The notes: a model not told the origin generated them from the letters alone. Counted from the stretch's first letter, positions 10,177 through 22,339 are shown. The stretch is DNA of 64,000 nucleotides from Aralia elata (GCA_034770075.1 CM068379.1:23745506-23809505); one strand, 5' to 3'. Program-made: numbers and translations.

Positions 10177-13161
10177 TTATAAGGATTCCGTCCTCGGAAT
10201 CAACGAAACCTCCCTTACTCGGTTTTCACTAAATCTCTTTTACAATTATCGTTGAATAACTTAACGTATTACCTTAGTGTAGGTTTTATAATTTCTACAC
10301 TATCCATTTTCTTAATAAATTTTGTAGGTTCTACTTCTTAATCTCTAATTGAATTCGATACTATTTCAAGTATTGCATATTCTTTAACCTATTCATTATT
10401 CTAAGGGTTTTCGTCATAGGCTCAATTCATAAACACTCGGGATATTACATTCACCCCTTCTTCTAAGAATTTCGTCCTCGAAATTCTGACTTACTAATAA
10501 TCATTCATTCCATCTATTAAAATGGACTTTACGTTAATCTCTACTTATTCATTGGGTTCTACAACCAAATTCTTTCTCTAAGGATCTTTCTAAGATCATC
10601 GCATTCTTCACATCTTCCTCTTCTAAAAAAAATTCTCATCATTTCTCATCATCAGCTAAATTTATCGCTTCCCTTTCTGGAATTTCATTTCTTTCTTGGA
10701 TTTATTATAGCTTGTTTAACTTACTCATCACCACATGTCGCATTCTATAACCTACCCCTTTCTAAGGAATATCCTCCTTTCCACGTCCAACTTTCAAAAT
10801 AAGAAGAATCTTCCACAATTATTTAATAATTGGGAAGCAGTATGAGTAGCTCAGGAATTTAAAAGATTCATTCAAAAACTTTCAATATCATGCTGAGGAG
10901 TCGTAAAGACTTGAACCTTGTCCTAAGTTAACAAATATTTCTACTGTAACCTTTAACAGTTAAAAGACTATGGACCATCTCTTCTCGTACTCCAGGTGAT
11001 CAGCCCTCCGTACTATGTATTGTGCACATACATATTAACGCTATTGTGTATCCCCCATTACAAGGTTGGTTCACCTCAGACTTAATATAAATTCCACACC
11101 GGAACAATCTGGTTTGGCATAAACTCTCAAAGAACTCTTGAACTTCATAAACACCTTTCAACAGTCGTCCAGCCGAATCAATTAGCTTAGACCTTGAACA
11201 ACAATTTAGACATTAGTCAAAACATTTTTAGCTAACTCAATTGGCATATCTTTTCATAGCTTATCAGAAAAAACCAAAATTTTTTTATGACGTCATGATA
11301 CCGTACCGTCTTAATAGTACGTTGAGGATGCCGTCATTTTAGGACTTTGTCATACTACATCATACCATAGTGGGCTGACGATCTTTTGATCACATCCAAC
11401 ACTAGGTTCAATTGCATTGATGATTCCATCGTTCAAAATACATTTTGATAATTTCAAATCATTTTTGTCTAGCTGAAACAATTAGCATAGACATAAGAAT
11501 AATAACATTTTTTTTTAAAAAAATTTATTGATTCAAACATTGACCCAATATATTTTTGAGAACACAAAATTGCGAATATCAGCACGATGTCAATAAATTT
11601 CGAAAATCTAGCATGGCTAGAAGATTTGGAATATCCATTTTCTCCATCAACTTCAATCTTTACTCCATTGTTTCATTACTCAATCATTTTATCAATCTTC
11701 AATATCATCAATGTTCTCCATACCATAACTTTTCTATACCCAATATAGTTCATCAAACTTACCACACTCTAGAAGTTCAGGAACTTACCACAATCATATG
11801 GGTTTAGGAACTTATCTTAGTCAGACCAAAATCGTCCATTTGCTGAGGGGTTCCACCATACGATTATGAGTCACGAACTTACCATAAGTATGAGTTTTAA
11901 GAACCGTACCTAATCTTAATATTCTATAACTATCAAATATAAATATGAGAAAAGAATCACCTTCTCGTCATACGTATAGTGATAGCGCGATACCAACATT
12001 GCAATGAATTGTCAATATAGGAAGCTAAGCGGTTGTTACACTAAGTACAAATTCCTCGCCCATACAAGGAATTGTACAACTCAGCCACTAACATGAGTCC
12101 TCCATTGAAATCCCACCTAATTCCATCTTGCTCTTAACGTACTCTTTGCTTGATACGAATTCTACGTATTTCATCATTCATAACTCCTCGTGAGTTTACC
12201 TCGTACTATTTCATAGTACCATCTCTTTATAGCATCATGCTATAACTATTCAATCATTTCAGATCCTCTGACATTTTACACCTTTAGCAGATCACGTCAT
12301 GATCTCATTCTATCATCAACTCTTCTTAAGATTCTTTCTTATCTTATGATCGTCTCATCCTACGATCTTCTTTATTCTTCTCTTTAATCACGTTATCTTA
12401 TGATTAATCAACTCAGATGTTTCCTGTTCTTTTAGCTCTTCGGGTTCTTCTTTGAACCTAAATATTTTATCATAATCTTGTCTCACATGAATTCTCTAAA
12501 CTCCATTTGAGTTCATCCTTAACATTTATATCATTCTCATCTTATAGATATCGTCTATTTATTAACACCATCTTTATTACTGGAGTCAGGTAACTCCTGG
12601 TTCTCATCTTTCATAATTCTTCAAGATTCTTCTTTGAATCTTCTTGTTTATATATCAATTCTTCCTTTAAAAATCTCTAACTTCATTCATATTATTCAAT
12701 ATTTTATTCGAGTTCACTTCACGTCATTCGCATCTTCTTCTTGTAACGTTTCTAGGACTTAACTCATCTCATACATCTACTTATATAAAAAGAATCACTT
12801 CTTAATCATACGCATCCATAATTCTTTACTTGATACATATCGAGTCTCTAACAGTGTTCAGTACAGCACCTGAGTGGTTTTTCACAAACAACCAACAAAC
12901 TAGTCTCCGTCTCGTCTACACTGTCTTGCACAGCGAGTTAGATCGGTTGTTAGTTCGTATCAACCTCCGCTCTCTGAAGGAATTGTTTAGCCCAGATATC
13001 ATACATCAACCATTAAAGAATACGATTGCACCATAATTATACTTAACTTATTATTCTCGTATTATATCGCTTACTCTATTCGAGTTCATTCCTCGTCATC
13101 CCTATCGTCTTTTCTACGGTTATAGCCTAAGGTACTCGTCCCTAAGGTGTATAACCTATCA

Positions 13162-13173
13162 GCTCTGATACCA
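13162..13173 (-). other. Primer binding site of element D (tRNA-iMet)
   Basis: On the minus strand TGGTATCAGAGC, the exact complement of the initiator-methionine tRNA 3' end, lies two bases inside the 5' LTR. Confidence 0.9.
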
Positions 13174-13175
13174 AC

Positions 13176-15937
13176 TTTAATGACCCCAAAATTCATACAA
13201 TTCAACTCTCAACATCGGTCATTATCAATACATCGTCGTTCTGACTTTACAACAATACCTAGTGTTAAACTTAATAAAAATGCGGAATAATTTAAACTTT
13301 TCAGTTTTTCTTTCTTTGCTTTCCCTGAATCATAACCTTAAATCATTTACATATTCTAGAATCATATTTACTATATGATTCGATCCATCAGAGTTATAAT
13401 AAAATAAAACTGCTTCTAGATTCAATAATCTTTTATACCTCGAATAAAATTAAGTTACAAGTCAATACGGATTTTACAACTCAACATCTATTACATTTAA
13501 TACATCATCAAATACATTATCCAGAACCTTAATCACGGTTTAAAAAAACCATTAATTTAAGCTACAATACTTAATCTGTATGCATTACATCTAATTTATG
13601 CCATTCAAGTAGCACATAACTTTACCTTGTATCTTTAACCTGCAAAAGTGGTTATTTGCAAGAATGAGCTCGACAGCTCAGCAAAATCTAATATTTTGCA
13701 TACATCACATAACACGTAGATAACATGTTCATCTTATACATCATAAACATCTGGCAAAACATACCATACATACTGTACATCAGTTACTAAGTAATAATTG
13801 AGTTCCATAACTCAATCAATATTCTAACTCAACGAACGTAGTCATAAATTGACTTTGTCGCTTCATACATATAACACATAGAATACATCATGCTTTTACA
13901 TTATAGATTTAAAACAATTAATCATTTAGTTCACATAACAAATAGGAACTGAAAGACTTGCCTGATGCGTAGATTACCAATTACCATAATCAGCTTATAC
14001 TTATCTACACTTCATATATCCTACACGATATATATAATCATGCACAATATTTATTAGTCACATAGAAACACTTCGCATTAATTCTACTTTACATTTCATA
14101 ATTCTTCATTTTATTCTCTATAACATTCTCAACTTAGAAATTAAGTTCTCCTCGTAAACCTTTCATTTTGTTGCGTTCCACTTTAATCGACACTTAACAT
14201 TTAGTTAAGTCTTAAACTTTTCCTTTACATTAGATGTATAATGTTTATCAGTAAATCTTTGGCTTGTTATATTTTTTATTTTATTTTTTGCATCTCCTGC
14301 CGGGGCGGGAGTTTTCTTCACAAAAAGGCCGACGGGGCGAGGTTACTGCTGGGGCAGTAAACGTAGAACAATTAGACTGCTGGGGCGAAGACACCGTCGG
14401 GGTGACCAATTCAGTGCAATTATACCGCCGGGGCGAAGACACCGCCGGGGCGGTGAACCTGAAACTCAACTTCTGCAGTTCATGAATTGCAGAATACTCA
14501 AGCCCAAAAACACGAATTTTAAGCATCAAACACCAATTCCAAGCATACCCAATTATCATAAATTTTGTTAAAACAATTCTAAACATGTATTTAACTATCC
14601 TAAATACATAACTCACATTAATCCACCAATTTAGAGCCTCAAATCTCATGTTCATATTAATTTTTACAAACTTTGACAAATTTAGTGTAATTAATCACTA
14701 CAGATTCGTTATTCAACCAATTTGGTCCGTTCAACTTCCGTTGTTTTCGTTTTTTAACACATAACAACAATCCATCATCAATTTACAGATTATTACTCAA
14801 ATTGAACATCAATTTTGACTCCAAAAACAAGCCAAAACGTATATATTCAATCAAAACTCAATACTTCCTCTTTTACACACAAATTCGAATTTCATTACTC
14901 CAATTTCATTTATAATCAACATATATCACACTAATTAAACCCAATAACACATAATCAAGCTTTTCTCCAATTCATTTAACCAAAATAATTTTACAGAAAT
15001 CCCATACTCTTATACTTAAGAAAACTAGAAAGAAAAGCTTTAGGGTTTGATTATTACCTTTAAATCAATGTAAACAAGTGATGAACAAGGTTTCTTCCTT
15101 CTTGATTTTCTAAGGCTCTTTTCCAATTCTCAGAGAATTCTCCCACTCACTCTCTTTCTCTTTTTTTATCCATATCAAAATAAACTGATAAATACACTTT
15201 ACGTGTATATCAGTTTCTCAGCAATTACAACCTCCAAGGGTCACAAGGCCATGTTTGGCTAACACCCTTTTAACATCTTTTTAAATTATTTTAATAACAT
15301 TCTTATTATATAATACTGTGTCACACTTTAATTTAATTAAACTTATTATATTAATAAATCTAATTAAGCTTATTAATAATTTCAATTAAAACCTTATTGA
15401 CCAAATTATAATTCAATTTAGCCAAACTATAATTTTATTAAATAAGTCATTTTATTCAATAAAATATTAATCCTCTAATTTAATTATTTAATTAAATTAT
15501 AATATTCTTATCACATTAGCGTACTAAAATACGCACCAACACTTCACGCACAAATATATTCACATCAATTCACTATTTTAATTAACTGAATCACTCACAT
15601 TATTTATGAAACTTAATTCACAATAATTTTCATTGTCCACAAGACATAACAATCAAATTATATTATTTCTCATTATAATTTTAACTTAATTAAAGTAATT
15701 AATATTATTCAACTAATTTCCTTTTCATGACAATTTCATTTAATCTTTTCAATGGTTTAATTAATTATTAAACCATTTTTTCCCAATTACATGAATATAT
15801 AATTTTCTTCACATCGAACCGCATATTTCATAATATGAAACATATATATACACATACTCAAACTCAAAACGTCTCATAGTAAGAATTTTATTTATTAAAT
15901 TCTTATTTAATAATTTCTAAAAATCCGGGTTGTCACA
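13176..15937 (-). repeat. 5' LTR of element D (2762 bp)
   Basis: Partner of 7402-10165. On the plus strand its first bases read TTTAATGACC where the other copy reads TGTAACGACC, so the terminal CA on its own strand is mutated. It includes the GC-rich array at 14296-14465. Confidence 0.92.
14296..14465 (-). repeat. GC-rich word array, second LTR copy
   Basis: Counterpart of 8503-8690. Some words are altered (for example the stretch near 14345-14385), and the copy is slightly shorter. Confidence 0.65.
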
Positions 15938-15942
15938 CAAGT

Positions 15943-16361
15943 CAACTTCAACTCTTCAATTACAATAACTCAATCCTATTCCACCTGTAATTCCTTTATC
16001 TATATAATCACCCATCTCCATTGGAATTAAAGGATCATTCTCAATTGCAAGCATTAAGAGTTCATCACCATCATCTTCAACTTTAGTTCATATCTAAGTA
16101 AGGTTTTGGAAGAAATCACTCTCAATTGTTAAATTTTTTGGTGAATTGAAAGTGTTGGATTATTTGGTGAAGAATTTTTGTGGATTACTTGTATTTTGGA
16201 GGATTATTTGAAGTGAAAGATTGAAGCTTGTGGTGAAAAATTGGTGTGGACTCAACCTATTTGATAAAGTGCTTGAGTGAAGACTTTGGGTTGTTTGGCT
16301 TGTGGTGGTTGGTGATTTGGCTCTAGATTGTTACTGAAGTTATTGTGCAACCTTATTGATC
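15943..16361 (+). other. Non-coding leader before the plant-transposon-type ORF of element A
   Basis: Element A resumes after the CAAGT duplication. No gene is seen. A TATA-like CTATATAAT near 15999-16007 lies about 350 bases upstream of the ORF and could be an internal promoter. That is only a guess from sequence. Confidence 0.35.
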
Positions 16362-17576
16362 ATGGCTCCCAAAATACACAGAGGTGAAAGTTCATAACCC
16401 AATCATCCAAGCAATATGACAAAAAGCGTTTCATGAGCTTGGAGGCCGCTAAGAGGTACCACAATGTCTTGGTTGGTAAGAAATTGATCCAGAAGCGTGG
16501 CTTGCAACCAGATGTTATTGAATCAAGCCAGTTAGCCGCGATGATTACGGAAACGAAATTATGGGAATTCATCAAGCAACCAGAGGTGGTTGTGGTGTTT
16601 ATCGTCAAGGAATTCTACGTAATGCTAAGGAGGCGCAAGACTCAGTTGTTCAAGTCAAGGGCAAGCTAGTCTTATTCGACCTAGAGAGCATCAATTCGTA
16701 CTACCAACTGGAGAGCATAGCCACTGATGATGAGTTCACTCAATACCACCACAATGACCTCAACTTGGGAGAAGTCATCCAATACTTATGTCGACCAGGG
16801 GCGAAATGGAAGCGAAGAGAGGAACAAGGGGTTATGACTTTTTCAAGTAAGGAACTGAGTAGATATGGGAAGGCCTGGTACAGTTTTATTTTTGCAAAAA
16901 TGATGCCCATTACTCATATGAGCAACGTGGTTCAAGAAAGGGTCGTTCTGTTATTTGCAATTGTAAAGGGGAAATCAGTGGATGTGGGATAAGTGATCCA
17001 TGATTCGATCCATTACGCCATTCACGGAGGTTCCACGGGCAGGTTACTTCACTCGTCCTTGATTTGTGGATTATGCAAAAGAGCAAAGGTGGCATAGGAC
17101 GAAGATGAAGTGCTACAGTCGCCAAAGCAAGTTATTGACCATGCAACGATTTGTCGTTACAAAGTCTGGGAAGGTGGAGTCTCGCATCCACAAGGTGCGG
17201 GGTTCATTAATGCAGTTGATCCACCAATTGTTGAAGAACCAGTGCAGCCTCCACAGCAAGTTTCCTCTGCCTCCCAATCACTAATGTACTTATTGATAAC
17301 CGAGATGCGAGAGCTATAGAGGGAGACAACTGACCTTCGTAGGGGCTAAGAGGAGCTACTTTGGGTATCTAGGCATCAATTTTGCTACAGGACCAAGTCT
17401 TAACTCGAATGGGCTCGTTTCTGGATTATTCAACCAAGTTCAACTCCACGCTCTCAAATATGTTTAATACTACTGGAGTTAGCTTTGGCACTGGTCCATT
17501 CCAGTTTCCTTCTCCTCCGATGTTTCCCGAGTTTACACTAGATACAAAGGATGAGGATGAGGAGGATGACGCTTGA
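16362..17576 (+). pseudogene. ORF with 'putative plant transposon protein' domain, broken
   Basis: Pieces in different frames line up with the domain that plant databases call putative plant transposon protein (I recall PF20167). An N-terminal part (RYHNVLVGKKLIQKRGLQ near 16456; then VKEFYVMLRR near 16607) changes frame near 16640 to VKGKLVLFDLESINSYYQLES (near 16653). A typical middle follows: WKRREEQGVMTFSSKELS (near 16807), KAWYSFIFAKMMPITHMSN (near 16870), ERVVLLFAIVKGKSVDVG (near 16936). The tail is proline-rich and ends in an acidic DEDEEDDA before the stop at 17576. The function of this family is unknown. It stands where RT and integrase or an envelope-like ORF would be in an autonomous Athila. 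Stops and frameshifts mean this copy is dead. Confidence 0.7.
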
Positions 17577-18690
17577 TTACCCTAGGGAAGTCCTTTCATT
17601 TTAACACTTTTTATTTATCGTGAACATTGAGGACAATGTAATCTTTAAGTTTGGGGGTGTTGGTATTATATTTGGTACTTGAAATGTGTATAGGATATTC
17701 TATTTTTATGTTATTCTGTTTGTTTTTGCATGTTAGTTAGATTATGGCATTTTAGTTAATTTTCTTTATAAAAAAAGATTTAATGTTTTTATATTGAATT
17801 TGTTGAAGGCTGATGATAAAAAATTGAGAGAAAGTTCATATAACTATTGTGAAATTGTTGAACATGCTAGTTTAAATTTTAACTTAGAAATAGGTTTTAT
17901 AGCATTTGTGATCCTTATTGCATTTTAAGGTACTTACAACCATCTGTTCGGTTAGTTGTTCTTAAAGAGTTATATAGTTGGATATTTGTGAAAGATATTA
18001 TTGAGACCCTAGGCACTTATTTATGCATCAAGTGAAGCAAAGTAGGCGTTCATGTAAGTTTGGGGGGAAAATCAGGAAAAAATTTAAAAAAATAAATTGA
18101 AAATGTTAGAAATTATAATCCTTCCTGATTTGATTTGCATCATGTGGTGGTTAAGAGAGATCATAAAATGCACTCATCCATAAACACGAGATGGAGCGTA
18201 AAATGCACTCGTGTGTAATAGAAAACGAGATGGAGCGTAAAACACACTTGTTTAATAGTAAGTGAGATGGAGCATAAAATGCACTCACTGTAAAATGTTG
18301 GGTTTTAAAAATATATGAAGGAAGGTAAATTGAGAAATCCTTTTTGATCCCCTTGATTTATATGTTGTTTATTTTGCTGAGTTTGATGTGATAAATAGGG
18401 TATTAGGGTTGAGGATAAATGTCCTTGTGTAAGTATTTGTCTATATAGTTTATATAAATATGATTGGCTAGATCAGATGGTACACACGCATTTTGAGATC
18501 ATGTTTTGCTGTAAAATTGATGATGAAATAACTTTAACCTTGGTATGTTTTTAGATTTTGCGGGGAGTTATTGATTTATGTAATCTTTGAGGCCAGTTTG
18601 TAGATTCATATTGATTTATTGCTCAAAAGTTTATTACATATTAGAGTAGTTTTTTTTAGTTTTTGTTTTGCTTGAGGGCAAACAAAGATT
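17577..18690 (+). other. 3' non-coding region of element A
   Basis: AT-rich and without a gene. Contains GAGGACAATGTAATCTTTAA followed by GTTTGGGGGTG (17629-17660), similar to B's AGGGACAATGTAAG (30964), another purine run GTTTGGGGGGAAAA (18057-18070), and the hairpin array at 18151-18290. Confidence 0.7.
18151..18290 (+). other. Array of four conserved hairpins (candidate structured RNA)
   Basis: Each unit has an outer stem, a 5' bulge AUGGA, an inner stem, an AAA loop and a 3' bulge A. Unit 2: outer ACACGAG (18184-18190) with CTCGTGT (18208-18214), inner GCGT/ATGC. Unit 3: AAACGAG (18223-18229) with CTTGTTT (18247-18253). Unit 4: AGTGAG (18261-18266) with CTCACT (18284-18289), inner GCAT/ATGC. 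Unit 1 (18155-18175) is degenerate. Element B has three matching units at 31606-31707. Confidence 0.6.
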
Positions 18691-18706
18691 TAAGTTTGGG
18701 GGTATT
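18691..18706 (+). other. Polypurine tract of element A
   Basis: TAAGTTTGGGGGTATT directly precedes the 3' LTR start TGATGAGTGG. Element B has TAAGTGTGGGGGAATT in the same place. Confidence 0.8.
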
Positions 18707-19249
18707 TGATGAGTGGATTTAATACCACAATTTTAGTACTTTTGACTTAATGAAATTGTGTGTTCTTGAGTATTTTCTATTCGTTTTTATGTGTTTTATT
18801 GTGTTTTTGCAAAAATAGTGATCAGAAGAGAAATAGATGATAATGTTGTGTATAAAAATGTAGCGAAAAGAGGCTCGAGCATGTGTGGCGTGTGACCATG
18901 TGCAGGCGTAGGCAGCAACGTGGGGCATTCTGGGCACGCTTAATGTAAGAGGAGGAAGCATGGCATGATCCGGGAGAGCAAAGAAGGCAAAGTGGCACAC
19001 TGGCAGGCTATGCGCCTAGGCGCATAAGATCATGCGATACGGCACTTATAAAGGGTCAAGCGTTGGGGCGCAAAGTGCGAAACACTGCAGCGCTTAAGGC
19101 GATTGGTGCAGGTTTCACGCATGTGTGCGTGGGCATGGTTGTTGCTGATAAGGCTTGGATACATGTTTTCTAAGGAAACATGGGTACTTACCATTTGAAG
19201 TTTAAAGGGAATCAAAGTCTACAATGTTGAAGACATCATTATATATGTA

Positions 19250-19300
<51 letters not shown>

Positions 19301-20257
19301 AGGGTTATTTGGAGATGGATAACAATACATAGCTTTATGAGATACATTCTATTAGATATCATCAGACTTTAGAAGGCTAGAGGTTTATTAGTTATTGAAG
19401 GATAACATTTGGAGTTTTTGTAAGGATTGAAGAGAAGGGTGAAGCTTAACTGTGACAGAGTTTATTCTTTATTTTTTATCTTATTTCTTGTAATCTTAAG
19501 ATGTTTTCTGGAGTTATTATGATGATTCTTTTATCTGTTATTATGAGATAATTCTTTTGTTAAGATTGCAATGGAACCCGATGCATAGTTTAAGTTAATG
19601 TACTCTCTTTTGATTATATTAATTATGGATAAATTGTTTATCATATTTTGTGCTAAATTTATAATTGTCTGGTCAATAATTATCTGATAAATCCTAGATG
19701 AATTTAGAAAATAAATTCTAAGGTTAGATCTGAATATGATAACATGTGTTCTTGATTATCTTATAATTGAATAGTTGAATTTGTGTATAGGATATGAATA
19801 TACCTATATACCACATGTAAATTTTTTTGAGAATTATTGCTTAATGAATTTATTTTTAATTATTTCACATAGGAATATAGTGAATTAATTGGAATAGATA
19901 TTTTTATATAACTACCTAAAAAAGGATTTTATGAATAATTAGGAATTCTCAGTTAGCAAGTCAATATAATTGATTAATTATAAAGAGAGTGAGAAGGTTT
20001 AAATGAATCATTGGGGGAAATTGTAACTTAGTCTTTTAATCTGGTGATAATTTTTGTCAACTAGTTAGTTAATTTTTATTAATTAGTTTATGATCTAAAT
20101 TTCATTTGTTTAAATAAAATCGAATTGATTAGAATTAGTAGTCGGATTAATAGATTATTAAATATTTCTCGTAGAATCGACACTCTACTTAGTACTATAT
20201 TATTTGTTGATCACGTATACTTGCATGTGAAATTGCCAATACCTTATTAGGCAAACA
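18707..20257 (+). repeat. 3' LTR of element A (1551 bp)
   Basis: It starts TGATGAGTGG after the PPT and ends GGCAAACA. Its last 462 bases pair with 3829-4290. GC-rich words (GCGTTGGGGCGC, GATCATGCG, GTGCG) cluster at about 18880-19150, and a TA microsatellite lies at 19246-19299. Sequence of element T's gag follows after the likely TSD AATAT (20258-20262; the left copy is outside the window). Confidence 0.9.
19246..19299. repeat. TA microsatellite within LTR of A
   Basis: A nearly pure (TA)n tract with a few TG units at its left edge. Confidence 0.95.
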
Positions 20258-20262
20258 AATAT

Positions 20263-21440
20263 CGATTGCGGCCCAGACAAACCAGTTACCTGTCGACCCG
20301 AGGTCACCTTTTACACTGGAGATTGATAGGGTTCGGGTTGATTTGACTAAAAAGATGCCTCCTTTAAAGATATATGATGGCACGAGCGAACCTTATAATC
20401 ATACTCACACATATGAACATCTTATATGTTACTACGAGCATTTGAATGCTACTCAGTGTTAGATATTTGTCACCACACTAAACAAAGGGGCCCGATTGTG
20501 GATGACATCGCAACTACCCAATTCTATCGGGTCTTGGCAGGAGCTTTGTGATAAATTCTATGATCGATTCGGTAGCAACAAGAGAAGATGGGAAGTTGAC
20601 AGCCTTCCTTATGCAGATTAAGCAACAATCGAACGAAAGTTTAAGTCAATATGTGAAGAGGTTTAGGGAGGTAGGTGACACTATTACGGATCATAAACAT
20701 ACCGCAGGCGCTCAGGTTCTTTACTACTGGTTAGATATAGAGAGATCGAGGAAGTTATCATGTTCAATCCTCCAAAAGATCTGTCAGAAGCTTATGATAG
20801 GGCGGAGAATTTTATCGACATTGATGATGCCATGGGGAGTTTAAGCCACAACCCCGTTGGACTGATCTGCCCCGGGATCAGGATCGGAGTTATAATCTTA
20901 GGCCAGATGCACAGGTGAAGAAGGAGGCCCGTAATGGGTCTACGGGAAATGATCGACCTCCATTCCGGAATCAATTTGATAATAGAACCTGTACTCCGCT
21001 TAATACCGATCGGGCCAAAGTCCTTAACGAGATTAGGGATAAACCCTTTTTCGAACCATGCTCGGTCAACAAACATACGATGAAAGGCGATCAGATTTTA
21101 TTTTACCAGTACTACCAAAACACAGGACATTCAACCAAAGCGTATTAGCAACTGAAGAATATGATTGAAAAGAATATCCACAATGGGGAGTTAATACACT
21201 ATGTTGTTAGACGACAAAGGTTGGGACGAAGATAGGAAGACGATCAGCAATGCCATCAGGAACGGCAACCCGATCAGGGTAAGCCTGTTCAACGGGTTGT
21301 GGATATTATTTTAAAAGGTTCAGTTGGACTCATGACAGGCAGAAAATGTCGGGGCTCCTTGGATTCCATTCTGATAGTGTCTGAATAGCCAACAAAAAGA
21401 GAACGATCTTATCCTAACACTGTGATCTCTTTCTCTGATG
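20263..21440 (+). pseudogene. Tat-type gag, partial and broken
   Basis: Readable pieces match the retrotransposon gag domain: KMPPLKIYDGTSEPYNH (near 20353), NKGARLWMTSQLPNSIGSW (near 20484), LCDKFYDRF (near 20544), then ESLSQYVKRFREV (near 20638) in a shifted frame and DLSEAYDRAENFIDIDDA (near 20780). Further on PFFEPCSVNKHT and a decayed zinc-knuckle region are seen. Stops occur near 20460 and later. The region up to the solo LTR (TFSDEN) is the linker before the protease. The N-terminal part lies beyond element A, left of the window. Confidence 0.8.
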
Positions 21441-22331
21441 AGAATTGGGAAGCTGTCGTTAAGCAATCCAAAAATAAACCTCACTTTACTCTACAAATTC
21501 AAATAATAAGCACAGTAGTAAGTAAGGATCGATCCTATAGAGAATGATATTGTTTTGAATTTATTCTAATGTTTCTAACTAAAAATAAAAAAAAAGAATT
21601 GGGGGGTTTTGAATTATGATTAACTAAAGAAAATAAAATTAAAATAATAAAGATAATCAAATAAATTAAAGTTTCAGTTCTTTAGTTCAGTTTCACTAAT
21701 TAACAGAAACAGTGTAATCAAGTTAACATTATTTCTCCCTTCCATAAGATTAATAGCCCTAGGCAACAATAAGCTCTGCTACCCGAAATTCCTCTTAGAT
21801 TATCACTTAATGAAACAAGCTCTTCACAAGATTCTAACCATTATACAACCTAGAATAAGCTCTCTAGATTTAATATAACAGTAACATTAAGAACTAAGGA
21901 ATTAGACTATTCCAAGAAACAATCACATAAGCTCGGATTATTTAACCTGTCTTCTGATAACCATAGCAATAACCAAAAGCTTGACCACAATCAGCATCAC
22001 TAACTGCTACCTGTGATTAGAAATAATATCAATTACGTAATACTATTCCTGAATCTAGCAGATGATATTAATCAGATTAATCTAACTGGCCACATCAAAT
22101 TAATCAAATCAAATAGCATATAAACAGTTAAAACAGATTATCAGAATAAATCTCATATACATAAGAATCAATAATGAAACTCAATTATACTATTAACTGA
22201 AAATAAGATTCCACATCTCCTTAGAACTGAATAAAAATAAACTAGCCTAGCATGCTGAAGAATAAATAAAATATGATCTAGGATGATGATCCAGGATATC
22301 CAAGATATTTCAACTGATTACAAGTGAAAGG

Positions 22332-22339
22332 TATTTATA
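22332..22339 (-). promoter_or_regulatory. TATA box of the solo LTR
   Basis: TATAAATA on the minus strand, followed by CC as in the element B LTR (24436-24443), in a part of the LTR shared by the two families. Confidence 0.6.

Larger units (their letters stand above)
10166..13175 (-). other. Interior of element D: no recognisable coding sequence
   Basis: This is 3.0 kb of AT-rich sequence. The only open stretches (for example 11556-11807 and 12830-13036 on the plus strand) are short and look like no known protein. At 10434-10485 the minus strand carries a second copy of the chromovirus 3'-end motif (GAATTTCGAGGACGAAATTC, purines, then TGTAATATCCCGAG), resembling a PPT plus LTR start of a different family. 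Confidence 0.7.
7402..15937 (-). mobile_element. Element D: non-coding chromovirus derivative (LARD-like)
   Basis: Two direct repeats (7402-10165 and 13176-15937) frame a 3.0-kb interior, flanked by a perfect TSD CAAGT (7397-7401 and 15938-15942). The minus-strand orientation follows from a PBS identical to the tRNA-iMet complement next to the right repeat and a PPT next to the left one. The leader after the PBS resembles that of chromovirus C. I find no gag or pol in the interior, so it must have been moved by another element's proteins. The LTRs differ by several percent by eye, including a small insertion (13417-13431), so it is older than elements B and C. Confidence 0.9.
3829..20257 (+). 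mobile_element. Element A: old Athila-type LTR element without RT or integrase
   Basis: The 5' LTR remnant (3829-4290) and 3' LTR (18707-20257) match over their shared 462 bp with clearly more differences than the LTR pairs of elements B, C or D, so A is the oldest pair here. Order: LTR, tRNA-Asp-like PBS, gag, protease, then, with no RT or integrase, a plant-transposon-type ORF (16362-17576), a hairpin array, PPT and LTR. Element D (7402-15937) is inserted in its interior and chromovirus element 1 in its 5' LTR. Without D, and counting the missing part of the 5' LTR, it would be about 9 kb. It is itself inserted in the gag region of element T. Confidence 0.85.

Noticed and set aside
11556..13036. 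Short frames in the interior of D as remains of gag or pol
   Set aside because: No gag, RT, RNase H or integrase motif could be found on either strand.
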